Assembly (NCBI GenBank): GCA_034509735.1
Contig: JACGWO010000005.1
Span: 35,184,479-35,248,478, forward strand
Origin: Sesamum alatum
Taxonomy: Eukaryota > Streptophyta > Magnoliopsida > Lamiales > Pedaliaceae
Reading direction: 5' to 3'
Length of the DNA stretch: 64,000 nucleotides
Shown here in pieces: positions 11,211-21,389 of this stretch (positions within the stretch are counted from its first letter, which is position 1; each line of letters starts with the position of its first letter). The notes under the pieces were generated by a model. The model searched no databases, was not told where the DNA came from, and was given only the letters and a program-made list of their open reading frames with translations. Made by a program: the position numbers and the translations under genes.

Positions 11211-12614
11211 TTTCTATTTCTTCCTCGTAGATGCTTTCATCTGAGGGAAGATCTTCGAATTGGTAGATTGGTACCAAATCACCATAGTAGACTGCATCTA
11301 GGATGTCGTTTGTGGCTTCAAACTGGCGTAATTCACCACGTTTCTGCGGGCAATCTGGGGAGATATGTCCCTTTGCTCCGCACGTCCAGCAGTTGCAATC
11401 CTTAAAACTTTCATTAGCTCGGGTATGGGCTCTTCTGAAAGTTCTTCTTGTAGGGGTTCGTCCTGTGGATTTCGCCTCTGATCGTCTAGATCCTTGGGAT
11501 GAGACCCTTGTTGGTCCTGTTCTCTGTCCAGATTTGTATGATCTGGCTTTTAATTTAGACCACCATGATCTTCTTCTAAAAGAGGACTTTCTGGAACTTC
11601 TGGAATAAGAGTCACCACCTTGCTTTCTCCTCTTCTTTTGCTCGCTTGATTCCCCTATAATAGTTGGAAAATCATTATTATCACAACAGAGAGGGGTTCT
11701 TTTGATTTTACCTCTCAGTCTCTTCATGTTCTTTTGGACGGATGCTTGGTAACACCAATCCTTCAGTTTGTCTTTAAGAAAAGACATCCTCCTTGCAACT
11801 GAGTCCAGCTGCCCTGCAGGTACTTTGTAAGATTGTATCAACATTTCCCTCCACGGGCTGCAGATCTTTGCAAAGAACATTGGGGCGGCTACTTCGGTTG
11901 TTACCCCACTCTGGAAGAAGTATTTGCGGAACCAATAGATATATTCGTCTACAGCACAGATACTTCTTAACTCGAGACCAAAGAGAGCTTGTGCATACTC
12001 CCTAGCCTTTTCCGTTCTGCTTCCTTCGAAGTATCCATCTCCGATGAAATGGATTTTGATTAGCCTCCCGAGCCTATCCGCGATTGCACTTTTAGACTCT
12101 CCTTCAAGGATGCTTGCTTTGGTCTCTTCTGGGGTATTATCCCACCCGATCTTTACCGACCCTTCTAAGCTTAACTCCAAAAGTTTTATGAAGTTATCCT
12201 TGTCTGTTCCAACGTAGTTGCTGCAATTTTCATGGCTGCAACCCATTCATCTATCAGCTTCTCGATGTTTCGGAAGTCGATAACATCCAGGTTGAGTACC
12301 GTGCCATATGGGTGTAAGGGCTGGAGCATGGTCCTTGCCCATGGTGTGTTCTCAGGCACTCGTTTTGGATTTCTTCCTGGATTTTCTCGCAATCTTGTCC
12401 CCACGAAGGTAGGGGTAGCATTGGTGTGAAAATCTGTACCTTCTCTCATTGGCTGATCCTGTGGTGGATCATTTGAGCCTGTGCTTCCCTCTGGCGATGG
12501 TAAAGCTGGAGCGACCTCATTGGTTTGAATATTAACTAAATCCACAATCCCTAGTTGGTAAAAGGATTCAGCTAACTTTTGTAGATCCGATAGATCCACT
12601 CTAGATATCTCCAT
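11176..12614 (-). pseudogene. EPRV capsid protein with zinc knuckle, frameshifted
   Basis: Two overlapping frames (12614-12186 and 12246-11176) together cover a caulimovirid capsid. The N-terminal region is acidic/Pro-rich; the capsid core has a conserved IGW and repeated aromatic positions; a Lys/Arg/Ser-rich nucleic-acid-binding stretch follows; the zinc knuckle CWTCGAKGHISPDC (C-x2-C-x4-H-x4-C) sits at about 11390-11350; the C-terminus is strongly acidic (EEEIESDSDG). The frames change near 12215, so this copy cannot give an intact capsid. Its ATG shares one base with the stop of the preceding ORF (TAATG), consistent with reinitiation. Confidence 0.8.
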
Positions 12615-13000
12615 TATTTTATGGATTTGATGATCTCGATGATTTGTTCCTCTTGTGTCTTTGGTTTCGAGATCTCCTTCGCCTTTCCTTTCTGATGTAG
12701 GAAAGATACTGGTCCAAGGGCGTCCCTGATGCGTTCCTGATGAGATCTGGATGTCTCAGGGGTATTCCTTTGATTTCTTCTCAGATCTGTAACCTCAATC
12801 TTCAGATCTGTAAGATCCTTCTGTAGATCTGGTAGGATTTTTAAGATCTCATCCATCTTTTGGTTCAAGAGGTCTATTTTCATAGGTATATGGATTAGCC
12901 TATGTCCATAGTCTTGAACTGTCTTTTGTACCTCTCTAAGGTCCTGAGAATACTTCGAGGTATCCGGTTCGAGTTCCTTCCAATTAGTTCCTTTAATCAT
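12614..13000 (-). CDS. EPRV small ORF 2, coiled-coil (virion-associated-like)
   Basis: 128 codons. Residues about 20-75 form heptad-like LxxxxxxLxxLxxxI repeats with two copies of a DLxxDLxxLK pattern, suggesting a coiled-coil oligomer. The Lys-rich C-terminus is GKAKEISKPK. Caulimovirids encode a small coiled-coil virion-associated protein upstream of or near the capsid gene, and this frame fits that role in size and structure. It overlaps ORF1 by 8 nt and ends in TAATG with the capsid start. Confidence 0.55.
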   Translation of the reverse strand: MIKGTNWKELEPDTSKYSQDLREVQKTVQDYGHRLIHIPMKIDLLNQKMDEILKILPDLQKDLTDLKIEVTDLRRNQRNTPETSRSHQERIRDALGPVSFLHQKGKAKEISKPKTQEEQIIEIIKSIK

Positions 13001-13364
13001 TATTTTTAGGACTGTATTTTTTCAGGAATCTACCTGTTCCGGATCTCCTGGCTGGGATTCTTCCATGGATCTCAGCTCCCTGTAGACGTCTTACTGCATT
13101 TCCCGGTAACGTCTCTCGAACATGGCGATGTCTATGCCATTCCTCTCTTTCTTCTTTTGGAAGAAATGACGCATCGACCAACCTCGGACTGTTGGTGATA
13201 TTTCTAAGAATTTCCATAAGAAATTCTGTTTTTTGTATTTTCAGAATCTGAAAATACTCCCTGTTTTCAGTGCAACTCGAACTTTCGCTCGGTTCCATGC
13301 TTTTAAAGTTCTCCTCCGTTAGGGATAAAACATCAATATGTAATATAAACAAATATTTCTTCAA
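12993..13364 (-). CDS. EPRV small ORF 1
   Basis: 123-codon frame opening 8 nt after the primer-binding site. No domain recognised. A central Glu/His-rich stretch (EEREEWHRHRH) precedes an Arg-rich, basic second half. As the first ORF after the leader it may be a small accessory protein. Function unknown. Confidence 0.5.
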   Translation of the reverse strand: MKKYLFILHIDVLSLTEENFKSMEPSESSSCTENREYFQILKIQKTEFLMEILRNITNSPRLVDASFLPKEEREEWHRHRHVRETLPGNAVRRLQGAEIHGRIPARRSGTGRFLKKYSPKNND

Positions 13365-13371
13365 TAAACCT

Positions 13372-13385
13372 TGGCTCTGATACCA
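13372..13385 (-). other. tRNA-Met primer-binding site of the EPRV
   Basis: Minus-strand TGGTATCAGAGCCA, complementary to the 3' end of plant initiator tRNA-Met. This site primes minus-strand DNA synthesis and conventionally marks the genome origin in Caulimoviridae. Confidence 0.85.
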
Positions 13386-13598
13386 TTTGGTTTGAGCAGG
13401 GGTTAAATTTATTAAAGGAACACAATTTGGACTAAATTGTTCAAGAAAAGTTGCAAAAGGGTAAATATGTCCAAAATACTGCCAGAGGACTAAAATTACT
13501 CATTTTTGAAAGTTACAGGACTAAAATTAAAACAGAGAAACTTAAAGGACTAAAATTAATAGATGGTAAAGTTAACGGACTAAACTAGTATTTTTCCC

Positions 13599-13607
13599 TT
13601 TATGATT
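13599..13607. repeat. Right 9-bp target-site duplication
   Basis: TTTATGATT directly after the right terminus (TTTTTCCC); exact match to 5739-5747. Confidence 0.8.
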
Positions 13608-13910
13608 ATATAAATGTAAGTTTCATTTTGAAGAAATGGATATATAAATTTGTTATTAAGATACGAGAAATTTGAACCAATCTCTCATTGTCGGAGTAAT
13701 ATAGTTATAAAAAATAATTGTACTTATATCATTGTATGTATTTAATGCGCAATAATTATTCTAGTGATTTAAATTTTTTTATGAATTTAATATTTTTATT
13801 TACCAAACAAATTAGTTAAATTTTGATAGGGCTAAGCTAAGTTTCTAGGTTAGCCACTGTCTATATCTTTACTCTATACTATATAGAAAAGTGTGAATCT
13901 CATATGGAAA

Positions 13911-14186
13911 TTTGTAATTTTCGTCCTGTAACTTAAGGAGTTGGCATTTTTGGTTCTGCACAAATTGATTTTCACAATTTACTCCTGTAATTTTGAAAAT
14001 TTAGCAATTTTGGTCCAATGTGGCCGGAAAGCCCCAATTTTAAAGGTCATGTACCTGACACATACGTCTTTCCGGCGAAAAGGACCAAAATTGTCAATTT
14101 TTCAAAGTTACAGGATCAAATTTACAAAAATCAATTCGGACAGGACCAAAATTGTCAACCCTAAGTTATAGGATGAAATTGTGCAA
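13911..14186. mobile_element. Inverted-repeat MITE, ~275 bp
   Basis: The left arm (AATTTTCGTCCTGTAACTTA, then TTTTGGTCC and AAATTGATTTT motifs) mirrors the right arm (TAAGTTATAGGATGAAATT), and the middle carries GGCCGGAAAG / CTTTCCGGCG. No coding capacity and no clear target duplication. It resembles the TTTTGGTCC-rich MITEs elsewhere in the window. Confidence 0.6.
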
Positions 14187-14379
14187 GACTTTTTCATTTT
14201 TTTAATCTATTTGTTCAGCACTGCCCTCGATACACCCTATGCTGGGGGCACGTTGACATGTTGGGTTTTAGCCTCAAATGTCTTTACCATCAAGTTTTAA
14301 CAGCAAGTGGTAAAATTCCGTTAACCCCAATTCCTAAATTGCTTTTTTAGTCCCACTATTTACAAAAAACATAAAAGTA

Positions 14380-14380
<1 letters not shown>

Positions 14381-14413
<33 letters not shown>

Positions 14414-14438
14414 AATAATAATAATAATAATAATACTA
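14381..14438. repeat. (CAA)n-(AAT)n microsatellite
   Basis: About 9 CAA units followed by about 8 AAT/ATA units. Confidence 0.9.
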
Positions 14439-14554
14439 AACCTGGTAAAAAATTACAAAGTTAGTCCCAAATTTTATTTTTGTCAATTTTGTCATAATCG
14501 ATAAATCAATGCACGATTTTATTAAATCAACAATCAATGTTTTATTCAATCATT

Positions 14555-14966
14555 ATTCAAATAGATTAATAATTTAATTTTTAAAATTTATTATAATATA
14601 AATTATAACTTATAGTTATATTTATATTATAAATAAACAAATAATAATGTACGATCCATAACTATAAAATAAAAAAGATAAAGAAAAATGGCATTGCATT
14701 TAGCCAAATGAAATTCCTGTTGTGTGATTAGAAATTCATTTTTCCAACAATTGTTATGTAATTCAAATAGATTAATAATTTAATTTTTAAAATTTATTAT
14801 AATATAAATTATAACTTATAGTTATATTTATATTAAAGATAAACAAATAATAATGTACGATCCATAACTATAAAACAAAAAAGATAAAGAAAAATGGCAT
14901 TGCATTTAGCCAAATGAAATTCCTGTTATGTGATTAGAAATTCGTTTTTCCAACAATTGTTATGTA
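14555..14966. repeat. 206-bp perfect-boundary tandem duplication
   Basis: Unit 14555-14760 is repeated directly at 14761-14966. Both units are 206 bp, start ATTCAAATAGATT and end AATTGTTATGTA, with only a few substitutions between them. AT-rich, non-coding. Confidence 0.9.
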
Positions 14967-15159
14967 ATCGAGCAACAAATATTCGTATGTGATTTGAAAC
15001 TACTCGATTTTTGAAATTTTTATCGGGCTAGTATTTAGAAAATAAAAATTAAAATGATCAACACGTTGAAATTTTTTATTTATTAATTTTTTTTATTTCA
15101 TAGTTATAGGTTGTACAATGGTGTTTGTTTATCTGTATTATAAATCTAAATCTAAATAA

Positions 15160-15840
15160 TAATTTATATTGCAAATCACAGATTATATTTTAACAAATAT
15201 AAATAAATAAACTATTAGTCTATTCAATAATGTCCGAATAAGAATGATTGTGATCTAATAAAATAATTCATGTATCGTGTGCATTAATTTATTGATTAGT
15301 GATAATAAAATTGACGAAAATTAAGTTTTTGGACTCACTTTGCAAATTTTTTTAACAATTTTGGTTTCAAAAAGATTTTTTGTAAATCTGGGAACCATAA
15401 AAGCAAACCTCTCTCATTTGTGGTACTAAAAATGCCATTTAACGGTTGAGGGTTAACGGGATTTTTTCCACTTGCTGTAAAATTTAACGAAAAATAGACT
15501 TTTGGGACAAATTTGCTTATTTGTAACAGTTTTGGGACCAAAAAGCAAATCTTCCTTCTTTGTGGGACCAAAAAACAATAAGCCTATATTATAGATATAG
15601 ATATAGATTATATATATAATTCTATGAACATCACTAATAAATAATGGATTTACCTCCAAATACATGTTTTTATACTTGCATAGCATGTGATATATTTCCA
15701 AAATATAAGAAAACTTTCAATTCCCAGATAGAGTAACAAGGCAAGATACATTTCAACACCATTACAATAGAAAGATAAATTACAAAACTAATGAGTCTCT
15801 ACTAAGAAGTAGATTAACAATCTTCAATCCATCTCAAAAT
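15160..15840. repeat. NLR 3'-flank segment, copy 1
   Basis: Direct repeat of 41930-42610. Shared landmarks in the same order: TGTGTGCATTAATTTATTGAT, GGGTTAACGGGATTTT, CCACTTGCTGTAAAA, ATCATAGATATA-type runs, CTCTACTAAGA. It lies directly downstream of NLR2 (minus strand) and so probably includes its 3' UTR. The 14281-14360 region is a partial inverted copy of the GTTAACGGGATTTT part, suggesting an inverted-repeat element inside. Confidence 0.7.
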
Positions 15841-15991
15841 TTCTTCAAACAAGCTTGCATTCATTTATCTTGCAACAAAGAAGAACTTAATCAGACAAGA
15901 ACAAGAAGTTAAGGTTATAATCACTATGGGATCCAAGGATGGTTTTTGATTACCTCTCAAGGCAATGAACAAGTGGAAGAGCACATCATTA

Positions 15992-18515
15992 TTACTGCGA
16001 AGAAGGGCCGAAACGAACTTGAAGGCCATAGTCAACTTGTTCCTCCTGTATTTTCAATGCTGAAGCCACTGCATAAGCGCTGGAACGATGGACCTCAATT
16101 ATCTCAAGTGTTGGGATTTCTCCAATAGCAAGAGGGATGTCCTCAAGATCGGAGCAACCTCGAATAACCAGGTGCTCAAGTTGTGGGAAATGTGTGTCAT
16201 CGGCTATCCAGTTAACCAGATTCAAGTCTTCAAGCAGCAAAAACCGGAGCCTGGAGAATTCCCCTTCAGTTGGCTCCCACATTGAGCTATCAAAATGATT
16301 TTTTCGCAGTTTGAGCACTTCAAGATTCTGCAACTCACCAATTTTACTCATTTGTCCATCAAGAATAATGCAATCGCTCACAGTTAACTTCTTGAGGGTA
16401 GATGGAAAAATGAGACGAGACAAGAAGACGTCTGTACAAGACAAATCAGCGGAGCTACATTTGAGTTTTTGGAGTTTACGAGGAAGGGTTAGATCTCTTT
16501 CAGGAGAACAAGGAGAATCACAAATGATTCCTAATTCCTTCAAGTTTCGGACAGTCTCAAGGAACTCATCAGAAAGTTGAGAGATTGCTATTGTAGATAG
16601 ACTTAGAAGATTCTTTCGGACAACAGATCGGGTACTCTTGTTCTTATCATGGTACCAGACATAAGTTCCCCTGAACTTGATGTGTCTTAATTGAGTCATG
16701 TCTAATATTTCAGGCGTTACAGCGCATGGCCAAGAAGAGGATGTAATTGCTTGAACAATTAAGGTTTGCAAAATCCGCAGTCTAGATATTGAAGAAGGTA
16801 AAGTTTCAGCGGAGGATAAAGCAAGGTACCTTAGGTTTACTAGCTGTAGTATTTCCTCTGGAAACTGGTCGGATTTTATTCCCAAAATGTCCAATACTCT
16901 CAGCAATCTGAATTCAGAAACCACATCGGATAATATATCCGGACTAATTGCAGCACCGGTGAATAGAAAAAGAACGGGCATGCTGCATTTGTTTGGCTGA
17001 TATATTAGTATCTTGAGTAGACATACGACGCAACTGTAGTGTGTCTCCCGGGAGACCGTCGGGTGCCTTGACCAATAGAAACTTCTCTTCATGGGCTTTC
17101 CGCACACATAGATCCCTCAAAAGATCATGTAAACTGTAGCTTTTCACATTCCTTTTAGGCTCTTGTCGATTGACGAAAATAAGATTTCTGTCAGCAAGAG
17201 CCTTCAGGTAAATCTCCGCAGCCTCTTCTGGGCTTTTATCTGAAACTCGTTTCAAGAACCCCTCTGCTGCCCACAATTTGACGAGCCTCGAAGCGCGAAT
17301 CTCGTAGTTTTCCGGGAAAGCACCCATATAGAGGAAACATGGTTTAAGATGATACGGCAAATTATTGTAACTCAAGGATAATATATTCGAGAACTGTTCC
17401 TTGTCAGCTACAACTGAACTAACATCCTTAGCAATTTGCTCCCATGATTCAGGACTTCTCTTTGCCTGCGAGAGGAGCCCGCCAATCACATTGATTGCAA
17501 GAGGAAGTCCTCTGCAATTGTTTGCAATTCTTTTCCCAACTTCTTCCAGTTCAGGGGCGCAAGTTTCTTGTGGCGCGAATACCTTTTGATGAAGAAGCTC
17601 CCAGCTTGCGTCATCTTTCAGAAGACTCATCTCGTGATGTGGGCTCCCTGAGCCGGTGTCGTCAGCCACTTTCGATTCCCTTGTGGTGACAATGATCCGA
17701 CTTCCATTTCCATCATCGGGAAAGTACCTTCTTGCAATATAATCCCAAGGCTCGATATTCCATATATCATCTAAAACAATCAGATATCTCCGACCTTTCA
17801 AACTTTGATGTAAATGCAAACCTAATTGGTCATCTTGCTCTTTAAGCATTTCATCGGTGAGTTTTCCAGTAAGACAACCAAGAAGGTCTAGTAGAATTTT
17901 GTGCACGTTATAGTTTTGTGAAACGGTACTCCATCCACGAGTGTCAAAGTGGGAAATAATAAACGAATCATCATAAAGATGTCGCGCCAGAGTACTCTTA
18001 CCAATGCCTCCCATGCCCACGATTGGTATGACCTTGAGAGCTCTAGTGGCTTGCGAATTAGTAAGCCAATCCTTCAATTTGTTCACGTCTTCGCTAATTC
18101 CCACAACGACGTTCTTCGGATCTTGATCCTGCTTCGCCATCCGAATCTTGCTCATGATCTTCTTCATCTCTTCGACCGCAGAATCAAGGCTTGCATTTAG
18201 TTCCGACAGGTTTGGAGGGGAGAGAGTGAATCCCTTACCTCCCGGAGTTGAAATAATTTGATCCGTGAGGTGAGATTCAAGAATATCTTCTGCATCCTGT
18301 GCTGCAGCTCCGACGAAGCTCTCCAAATCTCGTATTCCATCAACAGTCACTGCTGAAGAAGAATTCTCGAAAAACTTTCTCAAGGAACGGGACTTTTCCA
18401 GGAGGGACTCAATTAATGGTTTCTTGTCAGGATCAAGAATCCAAATATGTTGATGATGATGAGGGTGCAGAATCTGCTCAAGAATTTTTACAAGGGATTC
18501 AAGGTTGTAAGCCAT
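15992..18515 (-). pseudogene. NLR2: CC-NB-ARC-LRR resistance gene, one frameshift
   Basis: R1/late-blight-type intracellular immune receptor. It starts MAYNLESLVK at 18515. Residues 1-160 form the CC domain with an EDVID-like DAEDILE (74-80), then VVGISEDV. The NB-ARC has P-loop GMGGIGKSTLA (167-177), kinase-2 YLIVLDDIW, RNBS-B GSRIIVTTR, GLPLAINVIGG, RNBS-D CFLYMGAFPE and MHD-like SLHDLL. LRRs reach the stop at 15992. Near 16958 one base disturbs the frame in the motif ARSFLFTGA: the first frame stops at 16944, and the LRR region continues in the next frame with no other break. It may be a very young pseudogene or a sequence error, or it may yield a truncated CC-NB-ARC protein of about 520 residues. 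Unlike NLR3/4 it keeps the pre-P-loop VVG linker. Confidence 0.85.
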
Positions 18516-18594
18516 TTTGCCTGATTTCTTCTCACTACCTCTCACATGAAGAGAATAATTAGTGAAAAGTGAAAACTTGTATATCAACCAAAAA

Positions 18595-18628
<34 letters not shown>

Positions 18629-19030
18629 GAATATTTAGTTGAAAGTTTACTTGGTCAACACTTGTCTATGCACTAATTATGCACCAAAAGAAATAAATTT
18701 CAATAACATTTGGATTAAATACAGTTATCATCCCTAAAGTATTCACCCCATATCAATTATTCCCTTAAAGTATTAAAACCTTCAAAAGTTTCCCTGGCCT
18801 TAATTTTTAACTTTGAAAAGTCGATTTTACCTTAAAAAATTGCTTTCTGAGAAAAAATTAAAAAAAATTCTGAAATGCCAAAATCACCTTTTGTCCAAAC
18901 TTTATCTAATTCTAGTTTCACTTGTTCATCGAGGTCTTTTTATTTTGGTAATCCTCAAATAATTGGAGCTTATTTATTTTAATTTCACTTATTCGTCAAA
19001 CCAAGTTAAATACAAATTTATACATAGATA
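18516..19030. other. NLR2 5' flank
   Basis: Upstream region of NLR2, containing an (AC)n-(AT)n microsatellite at 18594-18627. No other gene or obvious TATA box was distinguishable in the AT-rich background. Confidence 0.5.
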
Positions 19031-19034
19031 CAGT

Positions 19035-19910
19035 ACGAGGAGGTTTTGGAGGAGGTAGAGGTCATAGGGCTAGACCATCATCTACCCCACCGTTTGTTCC
19101 AACTACACATGTAACTCGAAAGACGCCTTCCTCATCTCCTACTCTACCTCGTTTTCATGTTGAGACGGAAAACACTTGTGTAGCTCCATCACCATCACCT
19201 GCAATTTTCTCATCACCACCACCACCACCACCATCTGCATCAATGCCTGAAGTTGCCTCTAATAATGTCCCTTCTTATGTAACTCCATTGAATGTCATTA
19301 CTCGGACGGATATCACATAAAATAATTTAAAATGTTGGATTGTTTTAAAAATATTTTAAAATATTATATTATATTTTTTTATAATTATTTATTGATACTT
19401 TGTAGAATTCGAAAGTTCAAAATGTCATCAAGGATATTATTATAGACTATTATTTAGGGCCATGGCCTTCTTTGAAAAAGGTTCCCGAAGAGACTAAGGA
19501 GTTTTGGTTTTAAAAATTTAGTATAAGATTTAAATGTTTAACTCTTAGTATATGTGAATATTAATTATTTTTTGTGTTGGTAAATCATATTGTTGTATTA
19601 CATTTTGCAGAAATGTTATACGTGGGAAGGCTTCAAACCCAAATTTGCAAGAGTTATAATTATAGAGTTGGAAAATGGATCAGGCAGGTGATGTCGCGAT
19701 GTAGGAAGACCAATAAGAGTGTTTGTTGGATGTCCGATGAAATTTTGGCCGGGTTGCAAAAAGAGTAGGGTGATGCAAAATTTAAAACCATCGCAAAAAT
19801 TATTAAAATCAATCGTCAAACAAACATTGCATCTGTATCTACTATCTATCGAGGTGGTTTTGCTTCTATTTCAAAACACAAATGGAAGTTAGTAATATAT
19901 AAATAACTTA
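19035..19910 (+). pseudogene. CACTA ORF2-type transposase relic (Transposase_24-like)
   Basis: The first part (to 19318) is Gly/Arg-rich then Pro/Ser-rich (RGGFGGGRGHRARP, PPPPPP), like the N-terminus of plant En/Spm second-ORF proteins. After an intron-like gap come EETKEFWF (about 19490) and, from 19615, YRVGKWIRQVM...CWMSDEILAGL, then STIYRGGFASISKHKWK (to about 19885). This order matches the plant Ptta/En/Spm protein family. Stops and frame changes break it. The same type of ORF, better preserved, is at 45831-47460. Confidence 0.6.
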
Positions 19911-19954
19911 TTTTTTTTGTTTTCAAGATAATAATTGATACTTTTAGTGAAAGT

Positions 19955-20395
19955 TGAAACAGAGTAACCATCTCTGGAGCCGGCTGCTAGCTGTGAGCAG
20001 CAAGAACTTATAAATGACAATTATGGAAGATCGATGGCACCAAACAAAATATGAAATAAATATTTCTTTATCAATGTGAAATCATAATGTCATGTGCATG
20101 CCAATTAAAAACTTAACAACTTGCAATTTTTAATTAACATGTATCTTTGAATATCGATGGCACCAAACACAATATGAAAGAAATATTTCTTTATAAATGT
20201 GAAATCATAATGTCATGTCAGTACTCAATTAAAAAATTAACAACTTGCAATTTGTTAACAGATTGTTTCTTGAGATTTGCGCAAATGTAGCTGACATTTT
20301 TTTACAAATTCATCAAATGTTTTATACACTTCACGCGGCCAGTTTCCCTTTGAATATGTTAAATTAATGATACGTCGAAGTCTTCATTTTAATTG
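19955..20395. repeat. NLR upstream-segment copy (no gene attached)
   Basis: Shares with the 5' flanks of NLR3 and NLR4 the ordered landmarks GGCTGCTAGCTGTGAGCA, CACCAAACA-AATATGAAAT, TTTCTTTATCAATGTGAAAT and TACGTCGAAGTCTTCATT. The middle part (CACCAAACA...ATGTCATG) is itself duplicated. No NLR coding sequence follows, so it is an orphan promoter-region copy. Confidence 0.65.
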
Positions 20396-20519
20396 ATAAT
20401 AATAATAATAACAATAATAATACTAATCCATGCAAAAAATTAAATTTTGACCGCGAATAATCAATAATTTCTATGATTTTACGTCACCAAAACATTTACC
20501 ATAATTTTTAGTTGTAGCA

Positions 20520-20645
20520 TATATTTTGACATTGTTTACAGCCACAACGACTATACAGCCACAACGACTAATAGTCGTTGTGCAGCAGTGATTAATTAGT
20601 ACCGCAATAATATTTTACTTTTAACTATGATTTTTATTATAGTGA
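20520..20645. repeat. CACTA-like terminus with subterminal repeats and hairpin
   Basis: Two direct copies of ACAGCCACAACGACTA are followed by the perfect palindrome CACAACGACTA/TAGTCGTTGTG (20560-20582). The segment ends ...ATTATAGTG, a CACTA-type end. It is probably the 3' end of the element whose ORF2 relic lies at 19.0-19.9 kb, with other DNA now in between. Confidence 0.45.
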
Positions 20646-21389
20646 ATAATCATATTTTATCTTAGGTACAAATAAATCTCACACTAAGTCCTGTTAATTA
20701 GACTTATAACAAGTATATATTCTATATATGCAAAATTTATTTAGGAAAAAGAAAGACTGCGAGTCGTTACCTTATGTAACAACTCTCCTTAAATTTGCAT
20801 AAGGAAAATTGTGTAATTTCTTTCTAAAATTTAAATAAATAAGCCGAATGATGATCGCATTTGCTAATGACCCTATTATTGAATAAACTAAAATATATGA
20901 ATCTTTCACTGTCATATGAGAATTGTAAGCTGCAATGTTCGAGAGTTGACATTTTATGTGGACGTGATGCTTCATGATCATGATATCTGAAAATTGACGG
21001 AAATATTAACTTTCGTTAAAATGAGGTACGTGTCCTTCACATATTTTGTATTTTGGGAAGTGTATACATATAATGATAGCAAAGGAGGGGAAAATCTCAA
21101 ATTGGCCAGGGTTTGTACACGCTTTTTTCTCTTCATTCTTCACCCAAAATTCTGCTTCCATCTCTGAAAAGATGGAGTCAACAAGTGATTCGCCTTCTAT
21201 CCAAAATCTCTTATGTGTTATTGTGGTACGAAAATATCTTTAACACGAATTCACATCATATTTTGTTTTTCAAATTTCCGCAAACATCAATAGATTTTTC
21301 GAAATAAAAAAGAGGAAAAACTTACGGTAATCGAGTGGGGGAAATCATTAAACTTTTGATCTCGAAGGCTCATTCTTCTCGCAACAATC
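20646..21389. other. AT-rich intergenic DNA
   Basis: No gene or repeat with clear boundaries. Short frames have no domain similarity that I can see. Confidence 0.4.

Larger units (their letters stand above)
6100..13430 (-). mobile_element. Endogenous pararetrovirus (Caulimoviridae), near genome length
   Basis: The order on the minus strand is: tRNA-Met primer site (13385), two small ORFs, capsid with a zinc knuckle, 30K-type movement protein, protease-RT-RNase H, then a last ORF in the transactivator position. A TATA box and poly(A) signal follow. There is no integrase and there are no LTRs, as expected of Caulimoviridae. Neighbouring ORFs overlap by one to a few tens of bases, the compact polycistronic style of the family. 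Capsid ahead of movement protein recalls cavemo-/solendovirus-type genomes; genus is not certain. The polymerase and capsid regions carry frameshifts and a stop, so the copy is defective. It is open near the primer site, consistent with integration of a molecule linearised at the minus-strand gap. Boundaries are approximate. Confidence 0.85.
5748..13598. mobile_element. Mutator-like TIR element enclosing a pararetrovirus
   Basis: The left end reads GGGAAAAAGAATATTTTCGTCC and the right end, inverted, GGGAAAAATACTAGTTTAGTCC. The inverted repeats go on for about 120 bp at roughly 65-70% by-eye identity, with repeated TTTTAGTCCTTTAACTTT-type motifs on both sides. The flanks carry an identical 9-bp duplication (TTTATGATT), the length typical of Mutator-superfamily insertions. 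No MULE transposase is present. The interior is almost wholly an endogenous pararetrovirus, so either the virus integrated into a small MULE-type MITE or the enlarged element moved as one unit. Positions 5890-6100 are non-viral-looking sequence of unknown origin. Confidence 0.75.

Noticed and set aside
13372..13385. Possible tRNA-Met gene
   Set aside because: Only the 14-nt 3' complement is present, without arms; it is a primer-binding site. The same holds for 60310-60323.
13860..13905. Possible Helitron 5' end (CTATACTATATAGAAAAGTGTG), with a similar one at 60985-61015
   Set aside because: No matching 3' hairpin-CTAG end found and no empty site; the similarity is short.
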